A stretch of DNA of 22,186 nucleotides from a virus, in the IMG/VR virus record IMGVR_UViG_3300010354_000758, positions 1-22,186 of that record, one strand, 5' to 3'. Positions within the stretch are counted from its first letter, which is position 1; each line of letters opens with the position of its first letter. Position numbers and translations under genes: made by a program. Shown here in pieces: positions 16,182-22,186 of this stretch. The notes under the pieces are model-generated. The model did no database searches. It was not told where the DNA came from and saw nothing but the letters and a program-made list of their open reading frames with translations.

Positions 16182-17732
16182 ATGGCTGCTATTATAACTG
16201 ATCAGATTAGGATATTGAATGCAAAGAATTTTGTTGGAGCGATTTCAACTTCAACAAATTCTTATTATGCTTTTGTGGGACTACCAAATCCCAACAATAT
16301 TCAATCAGATTGGAATACAACTCCACCAAGTCCTGTTGACAATTTCAACTCTGAAAATGACTATTGGGACACTATAATAGCTCTGAAAAAATTGACATCT
16401 AGTGATGTTAAGCAAGTTGTACGTAAAAATTCCTGGTCTTCAGGAACTACGTATGATTATTATCGTCACGATTACAGCGTTACTAATGTTCCCAAAAATT
16501 CAAGCGGGACATCATTATATTCTGCAAATTATTTCGTAGTTAATAGTGATTATAGAGTTTATATTTGCCTTCAAAATGGAACAACACCAGAAACACCTGA
16601 TGGAAAACCATCTTTAGATGAACCAACATTTACAGATTTAGAGCCAAGAGTTGCTGGAACAAGTGGGGATGGATATATCTGGAAATACCTTTATACTATT
16701 AAACCATCAGAATTAATTAAGTTTGACTCAACAGAATTTATGCCAGTTCCTTCAGACTGGAAAACAAGTTCTGATAATGCATCTGTTAGAGACAATGCTA
16801 TAGATGGTAGTATAAAAGTTGTCGTAATTCAAAACAGGGGAGTTGGAGTTGGAACTGCAAATAGAACCTATACGAGAGTTCCAATTAAGGGTGACGGTAG
16901 TGGAGCAGAGTGTACTATTGTTGTAAATAATGATCAGCAGGTTGAGAGCGTAACAGTTTCAAATCAAGGATCTGGATATACTTTTGGAAATGTTGATTTA
17001 ATAGCAGGTGGAGTTCCATCACCATCAACATTCCCAGTTCTTGATGTAATAATTTCACCTCAAGGTGGTCACGGATCTGACATCTACAAAGAACTTGGTG
17101 CAACAAATGTTTTGATGTATGCAAGAATTGAAAATGATGTAGAGAATCCAGATTTTATTACCGGCAATGAAATTGCTAGAATTGGAATTGTTGAAAATCC
17201 CCTTGCATATGGGTCAAGTCAAATCTTGACTCAAGATAAGGCAAGTGCATCATATGCAGTACGTTTAACAGGTGCTGGATATAGTTCAGCAACATTTACT
17301 CCAGATGCATTCGTAACTCAAACTGTTGGAACTGGAGTTACTGCTGTAGGTAGAGTTATAAGTTATGACCAAGTTACTGGAGTTTTAAAATATTGGCAGG
17401 AAAGAACTTTTGCAGGATTTACCACGGTTGGCGTTGCTCAAACTTCACCAGCATATGGTTATGAACTGACAAGATTTACAACATCACCTTCATCTGGAGG
17501 AAATCTTACTATTGTTGGTGGAAGTACTAACTTATCAATTAGTACATCATTTAGTGGTATATCAACCACAATAAATAATAGGACATATTATCTTGGTCAA
17601 ACTTTTACGAATGGTTTGTCTAATCCAGAAGTTAAAAAGTACTCTGGAAACATCATTTACATTGACAACAGACCATCAATTACCAGATCTTCAAACCAAA
17701 AAGAAGATATCAAAGTTATATTGCAGTTCTAA
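16182..17732 (+). CDS. 8: Baseplate wedge subunit gp8, enlarged
   Basis: The protein is 516 residues against 334 for T4 gp8. It begins MAAIITDQIRILNAKNFVGA, the cyanophage-type N-terminus. Landmarks I recall from T4 gp8 are kept in order: a 'PxPxD' turn before a Trp (P49-W62, PSPVDNF...DYW) and then LKKL; GDGYIWKYLYTIKPSE at 162-177 (T4 'GDGYVWEYLFEIPPD'); and the C-terminus SGNIIYIDNRPSI...QKEDIKVILQF at 488-516 (T4 'SGEMIYMENRPPI...'). The extra 180 or so residues lie mainly between these last two blocks and include a GxGY unit (V257-Y266, VTVSNQGSGY). In T4, a gp8 dimer sits on gp7 and gp10 in each wedge. The gene follows a TAAATA cluster and has no Shine-Dalgarno. Identity is confident. 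Confidence 0.9.
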   Translation: MAAIITDQIRILNAKNFVGAISTSTNSYYAFVGLPNPNNIQSDWNTTPPSPVDNFNSENDYWDTIIALKKLTSSDVKQVVRKNSWSSGTTYDYYRHDYSVTNVPKNSSGTSLYSANYFVVNSDYRVYICLQNGTTPETPDGKPSLDEPTFTDLEPRVAGTSGDGYIWKYLYTIKPSELIKFDSTEFMPVPSDWKTSSDNASVRDNAIDGSIKVVVIQNRGVGVGTANRTYTRVPIKGDGSGAECTIVVNNDQQVESVTVSNQGSGYTFGNVDLIAGGVPSPSTFPVLDVIISPQGGHGSDIYKELGATNVLMYARIENDVENPDFITGNEIARIGIVENPLAYGSSQILTQDKASASYAVRLTGAGYSSATFTPDAFVTQTVGTGVTAVGRVISYDQVTGVLKYWQERTFAGFTTVGVAQTSPAYGYELTRFTTSPSSGGNLTIVGGSTNLSISTSFSGISTTINNRTYYLGQTFTNGLSNPEVKKYSGNIIYIDNRPSITRSSNQKEDIKVILQF

Positions 17733-17738
17733 CTAACT

Positions 17739-20700
17739 ATGGCTCAGCAAACTAATCTCAATGTTTCACCATATTTTGACGATTTTGATGAAAATGATAA
17801 TTACTATAGAATTCTATTCAAGCCAGGTTATCCAGTCCAAGCAAGAGAATTAACTGGTTTACAGTCAATTCTGCAAAACCAAATTGACAAATTTGGTCAA
17901 CATTTTTTTAAAGAAGGTGCAAAAGTAATACCAGGAAATACTGCATATAGTCAGAGTTACTATGCAGTAGAACTGAATAATACTCACCTTGGAGTTCCAG
18001 TTGAGTATTATATTGAACAATTATTGAAAAGAAAAATCATTGGACTAACGTCTGGTGTAACTGCAATTATTGATAAAGTTTTGATGTCTGGAGATTCTGA
18101 AAGAGGGAATCTTACAATTTACGTTTCATATATTTCTTCCGGTGTTCAAAATCCAGATGTAAAACAGTTTTTGGATGGAGAACTTTTAGCAGCAGATACT
18201 GACATTGTTACTGGACCATTAAACAATACATTTATCCCATCTGGAGAGTCATTTGCATCTGCTATTTCTACAAATGCAACCTCAACAGCGTCATCTTTCT
18301 CTGTTTCCAATGGCGTATACTTTGTAAGGGGAACTTTTGTAACAGTTCAGGACGAAACTATTCTTTTAGAACAATATTCAAACACTCCAACAGGTAGAAT
18401 CGGATTCAGAATTCAAGAGGAAATTATTAATTCCGATGAAGATGAAACCTTAACGGATAATTCAAAAGGTTTTAATAACTATGCTGCTCCAGGAGCAGAT
18501 CGTCTTAAAATTACATGCTCTCTCTTCTTTAAGGCAATTGATGATTTTAATGATTCAAACTTTGTAGAATTAGCAACGGTAAATAATGGAACTTTACGTT
18601 CACAAGTAAAGAATACGCAATACAGTTTAATTGCAGATGAACTTGCACGCAGAACACATGCAGAATCTGGTGATTATACAGTTACTCCATTTGATATTAC
18701 AGTAAAAGAGTCTTTAAATGATGGAATATCAAATAATGGAGTATTTGAAGATGGTCAGTTTACTTATTCTGGAACTTTAGCGAGTGAAGATTTAGCACTT
18801 TATCAAATTTCTCCAGGAAAAGCATTTGTAAAAGGATATGAAGTAGAAACAATCAGTACTTCATACATTGATGCACCAAAAACAAGAACTACAAAGACTT
18901 TAGAGAGTCAAGGTATTAATTATAACACAGGAACTACTTTAAAATTAAATCGTGTATTTGGAAATCCTGTTGTTGGAGTAGGAAATACTTATGTTTTGAG
19001 TTTAAGAGATAATAGAGTTGGTGTAAACAGTATTACTTCTTCAGGAAAAGAAGTTGGACTCGCTAGAGTTTATGATTTTGCTTTAGAGTCTGGTTCATAT
19101 TCATCATTAAATCCAAATACAAATGAGTGGGACATTTCTTTATATGATGTTCAATTTTTCTCTCACATTACTCTTAACGAACCAATTACTCTGCCGACAC
19201 CATCTTACATAAAAGGCAAATACAGTGGTGCCACTGCATTTTTAAGAAGCTCTGTTTCTGCGGGAACCGCTTTAACAGTTTATGAAAAGTCTGGTGAGTT
19301 TGTAACGAATGAACCATTTATTATTAATGGTGTTGAAAACACTAGAATTGCAATCGCAGTCACCTCATATGGCATATCAAATGTAAAATCGGTCTATGGG
19401 GGTCCTGATTTAGGTGCTGTTGGTTTTGCAAATACTTTTTCAGCAGATACAGTACAGGCAGATTATATCAACGTAGGTATAGCAACAATTACTGCATATG
19501 CTGCAGCAACAGGTAATAGTACAGTTGTCAGTTCAAATCCACTTTTCCCAGGAACATTAGTCAAGAAAGATGATTTAGTCAAGTTTAGTGGATTAAATCT
19601 TCCAGAACCAACTTATGCAAAGGTTGTTAGTGTAGCATCAACTTCAATCGTAATTTCTGGAGTTACTACTGTTACTGGAGTAGCACAAGGAGCACTTCCA
19701 GTATCATCTACATTATCAGTTACTGATTTTAAAATTTTATCAACTCCATTAAATGACTCTAGAGACAACACTCTCTATACACCAATGCCGAAGAGGCATA
19801 TTTCAAACGTTGACTTAACCAATGCAACATTAACAATCAGAAAATCATATACTGTTAATATTTCAGGAAATCAACTTTCAACTCCACTGTCAGCAGGAAC
19901 AAACGAGACATTCTTACCATTTGATGAGGAAAGATATTCATTAATTAGATCAAATGGTGTCACGGAAGTTTTGACTTCTGATAGATTCTCATTCTCAAAT
20001 GGATCTACAGTATTACAGATTAATAATTTGAGCAGTAATGATACTGGAGCGACTTTGGTTGCTACTTTGAAGAAGATAAAACCAAAAGCAAAAGTCAAGA
20101 GACAAAATAGAGTAAAAGCAATTGTTGTAGATAAATCAAAACTTGTTGGATCTGGAGTTGGCGCAACAACACTGAATGATGGACTCTCATATGGCAATTT
20201 CCCATATGGAACAAGAGTTCAGGACGAGAATATTTGTTTGAATTCTCCTGATATAATCAGAATTCTTGGAATTTTTGAGTCAACTAATACATCAAATCCA
20301 TCAGCACCAAAAGCAACCTTATCTTCTCTTACAGGTCCTACAGGCAAAACTTCAGATTTAGTTATTGGCGAAAGAATCAAGGGATCTTCATCTGGCGCAA
20401 TTGCAGTTTTAGCAGAAAAATTATCAGATTCTCAAATATCTTACACACTAAAGAATCAAATCTCATTTAAAGAAGGAGAAACACTTCTTTTTGATGAATC
20501 TAAAGTTCAAGCGGTCTTAACAACACTTGAAACTCCAAGTAGAGACGTTTCTTCCAATTATACTTTTAATTCTGGTCAAGAAGGAACTTTCTATGATCAT
20601 GGATTTATTACTAGAAAGAGTAACGTAAAAGAACCAGCAAAACGTCTGAAGATTTATTTCACAAGTGCATATTATGAATCAACTGATGATGGTGATATTA

Positions 20701-22186
20701 CGACTAAAAATTCATATGATACTTTTGACTATAAGAATGATATTCGTGAAATTAATGGATTTAGAACTACTGATCTAATTGATATTAGACCAAGAGTTTC
20801 TAATTACACTGTTGTTGAGGGATTAAGATCTCCTTTAGAATTTTTGGGAAGAAGTTTTGATGGAACTGGAAATTCTGCAGCGAATATCCTTGCTTCGGAT
20901 GAATCAATTGTAACTGACTTTTCTTTCTATGTCGGTAGAATTGACAGAATTTATCTGACAAAAGATGGAAGATTTGAGATTCAATATGGAGAAGCATCAG
21001 AGAAACTGGAGAAACCAATTCCAATTGATGATGCTTTAGAAATTGGATCTGTTGTATTGCCACCATACCTCTATAGCGTATCAACGGCTTCTATCTCTTT
21101 CCTCAATCATAAGAGATATAGAATGTCTGATATCAGAAAACTTGAGGAAAGAATTAAAAATCTTGAATACTACACAACATTATCGCTGTTAGAAACAAAC
21201 ACTGCAAACCTCTTTATTCCTGATTCTAACGGACTTAATAAGTTTAAGTCTGGATTCTTCGTTGACAACTTTACCACAATTCTACCACAAGAATCTGGTG
21301 TTGAAGTTAAGAATAGTATTGATATTCCAAATAAAGAATTGAGACCCAGACATTATACTAATTCTATTGATCTTCAATTGGGTCCTGTTGAAAATGTAAG
21401 CACCACAGAAGATCTTGCGTTCTTACAACCAGAAGGAACAGGAATTAAGAGATCTAGTGATATTGTAACATTAAACTATACAGAAGTTGAGTGGTTAAAG
21501 CAATCTTTTGCCACCAGAACAGAAAGTATCACACCATTCCTTGTAAGTTTCTGGCAAGCAACATTAGAATTGACACCAGCTTCTGATACTTGGGTAGATA
21601 CTGCAAGAATCGAAGCGAAAATTATTAATACTGAAGGCAATTACACCGAAACTATCGCTAATGCTCAGAGAACTATTGGATTAGATCCTCAAACAGGATT
21701 AAGTCCAATTCTTTGGAATGCTTGGGAAACCGTTTGGACTGGACAAGAAATTATTGATACATCCAGAAGAAGAGATGTTCGTGATCCTCGTGGAAATGAA
21801 GATAGACAAGGACCAGGAGGTAGGGGGCGTGTTCGCTCTTGGTCAGAAACTGTATTTGATAGGGTATTTGAAGACACTTTTAGAGAAGTTATTGACACTG
21901 GAACGTCAACAAGAACGGGAACTAGAACTGTCATTACAGAACAATTTGATATGCAGTCTGTTGGCGACAGAGTTGTCAACAGAGAAGTAATTGCATTTAT
22001 GCGTTCCAGAAACGTTCAGTTTATCTCTAAGAGACTGAAACCACTTTCTCAAATCTATGCATTCTTTGATGGCGTAAATGTTACTAAGTACTGTGTTCCT
22101 AAACTTCTTGAAATTTCAATGGTCTCTGGAACTTTCCAGGTTGGAGAAACTGTTGTAGGAACGACTAGAGACACTGGTCTCCAACC
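17739..22186 (+). CDS. DUF4815-type virion structural protein, C-terminus outside window
   Basis: The ATG at 17739 lies six bases after the gp8 stop. The frame stays open for 1,482 codons to the right edge, so the stop is beyond the window. Residues 11-65 include SPYFDDFDENDNYYRILFKP, then GYPVQARELTGLQSILQNQI and HFFKEGAKVIPG, the N-terminal signature of DUF4815 (PF16075 as I recall). Other blocks are TDLIDIRPRVSNY (1011-1023), a short coiled-coil-like MSDIRKLEERIKNLEYYTTL at 1129-1148, an Arg/Gly/Asp-rich linker at about 1341-1370, and MRSRNVQFISKRLKPLSQIY then AFFDG at 1421-1445. The last is widespread in phage baseplate-associated proteins. No signal peptide is seen. In T4, gp9 and gp10 follow gp8, so this protein may occupy the wedge periphery in their place; that is inference from position. 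DUF4815 itself has no known activity. Confidence 0.85.
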   Translation, partial: MAQQTNLNVSPYFDDFDENDNYYRILFKPGYPVQARELTGLQSILQNQIDKFGQHFFKEGAKVIPGNTAYSQSYYAVELNNTHLGVPVEYYIEQLLKRKIIGLTSGVTAIIDKVLMSGDSERGNLTIYVSYISSGVQNPDVKQFLDGELLAADTDIVTGPLNNTFIPSGESFASAISTNATSTASSFSVSNGVYFVRGTFVTVQDETILLEQYSNTPTGRIGFRIQEEIINSDEDETLTDNSKGFNNYAAPGADRLKITCSLFFKAIDDFNDSNFVELATVNNGTLRSQVKNTQYSLIADELARRTHAESGDYTVTPFDITVKESLNDGISNNGVFEDGQFTYSGTLASEDLALYQISPGKAFVKGYEVETISTSYIDAPKTRTTKTLESQGINYNTGTTLKLNRVFGNPVVGVGNTYVLSLRDNRVGVNSITSSGKEVGLARVYDFALESGSYSSLNPNTNEWDISLYDVQFFSHITLNEPITLPTPSYIKGKYSGATAFLRSSVSAGTALTVYEKSGEFVTNEPFIINGVENTRIAIAVTSYGISNVKSVYGGPDLGAVGFANTFSADTVQADYINVGIATITAYAAATGNSTVVSSNPLFPGTLVKKDDLVKFSGLNLPEPTYAKVVSVASTSIVISGVTTVTGVAQGALPVSSTLSVTDFKILSTPLNDSRDNTLYTPMPKRHISNVDLTNATLTIRKSYTVNISGNQLSTPLSAGTNETFLPFDEERYSLIRSNGVTEVLTSDRFSFSNGSTVLQINNLSSNDTGATLVATLKKIKPKAKVKRQNRVKAIVVDKSKLVGSGVGATTLNDGLSYGNFPYGTRVQDENICLNSPDIIRILGIFESTNTSNPSAPKATLSSLTGPTGKTSDLVIGERIKGSSSGAIAVLAEKLSDSQISYTLKNQISFKEGETLLFDESKVQAVLTTLETPSRDVSSNYTFNSGQEGTFYDHGFITRKSNVKEPAKRLKIYFTSAYYESTDDGDITTKNSYDTFDYKNDIREINGFRTTDLIDIRPRVSNYTVVEGLRSPLEFLGRSFDGTGNSAANILASDESIVTDFSFYVGRIDRIYLTKDGRFEIQYGEASEKLEKPIPIDDALEIGSVVLPPYLYSVSTASISFLNHKRYRMSDIRKLEERIKNLEYYTTLSLLETNTANLFIPDSNGLNKFKSGFFVDNFTTILPQESGVEVKNSIDIPNKELRPRHYTNSIDLQLGPVENVSTTEDLAFLQPEGTGIKRSSDIVTLNYTEVEWLKQSFATRTESITPFLVSFWQATLELTPASDTWVDTARIEAKIINTEGNYTETIANAQRTIGLDPQTGLSPILWNAWETVWTGQEIIDTSRRRDVRDPRGNEDRQGPGGRGRVRSWSETVFDRVFEDTFREVIDTGTSTRTGTRTVITEQFDMQSVGDRVVNREVIAFMRSRNVQFISKRLKPLSQIYAFFDGVNVTKYCVPKLLEISMVSGTFQVGETVVGTTRDTGLQ
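21759..21848 (+). other. Arg/Gly/Asp-rich hydrophilic linker in the DUF4815-type protein
   Basis: Residues 1341-1370 include RRRDVRDPRGNEDRQGPGGR and GRVRSW. The codons are visibly more GC-rich than the surrounding AT-rich gene (AGGAGGTAGGGGGCG). It is probably a flexible or nucleic-acid/glycan-contacting linker between the beta domains and the conserved C-terminal block. Confidence 0.55.

Noticed and set aside
19871-20197. A 108-residue minus-strand frame with a hydrophobic stretch that looks like a membrane segment
   Set aside because: It is antisense to the DUF4815-type gene. The Phe/Leu-rich stretch is the reverse complement of Lys/Ala-rich codons, and there is no start context.
21718-21990. 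A 90-residue plus-strand frame rich in Glu and Leu
   Set aside because: It is out of frame with the open DUF4815-type gene, whose conserved C-terminal block continues through the same bases.
1-22186. tRNA genes, CRISPR arrays, insertion sequences or attachment sites
   Set aside because: No cloverleaf, regularly spaced repeat array, transposase frame or terminal inverted repeat was seen; the repeats present are coding repeats within structural genes.

Overview
This window is a piece of the late structural region of a T4-like myovirus. It looks most like a marine cyanophage infecting Prochlorococcus or Synechococcus. The evidence is an AT-rich sequence, all genes on one strand with almost no spacing, a 133-residue protein with clear gp25 features followed directly by a gp6-like protein, a gp8-like protein with the form I associate with marine cyanophages, and short TAAATA late-promoter-like motifs. 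There is no tRNA, CRISPR array, insertion sequence or integrase.

Layout. Positions 3-470 hold the 3' end of a glycosyltransferase-like gene. Two tiny genes follow (470-619 acidic, 619-759 very basic), chained by one-base stop/start overlaps. A 241-residue protein of unknown function (781-1506) then overlaps a 52-residue gene (1475-1633). A TAAATA motif at 1647-1653 opens the baseplate block: gp25 (1674-2075), gp6 (2076-4010) and a 4048-residue protein (4016-16162) that takes the place of T4 gp7. A second TAAATA cluster lies over the stop codon of the giant gene and precedes gp8 (16182-17732). The last gene, a DUF4815-type virion protein (from 17739), runs off the right edge.

How the genes work together. 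In T4, gp25, gp6, gp7 and gp8 are core parts of the baseplate wedge, and this window keeps the order gp25-gp6-(gp7)-gp8. The giant protein carries motifs recognisable from the C-terminal part of T4 gp7. They are split: one block lies near residues 1-260 and the next near residue 2450, with about 2,000 residues of beta-rich repeat modules between them and another 1,560 residues after. The inserted material includes a YHYH-type domain, at least a dozen GxGY repeats, six 'NHxxxTGD...YYV...KL' modules, three 'R-G-x-T-x-H' modules, a tandem domain duplication and two 'INGVxQ' modules. The main conclusion is that the gp7 position has become a very large, modular, probably surface-exposed wedge protein, with related GxGY repeats also inserted into gp8.

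Family assignments rest on motifs and on recalled T4 protein sequences, since no database search was possible. Functions of the inserted modules are inference.
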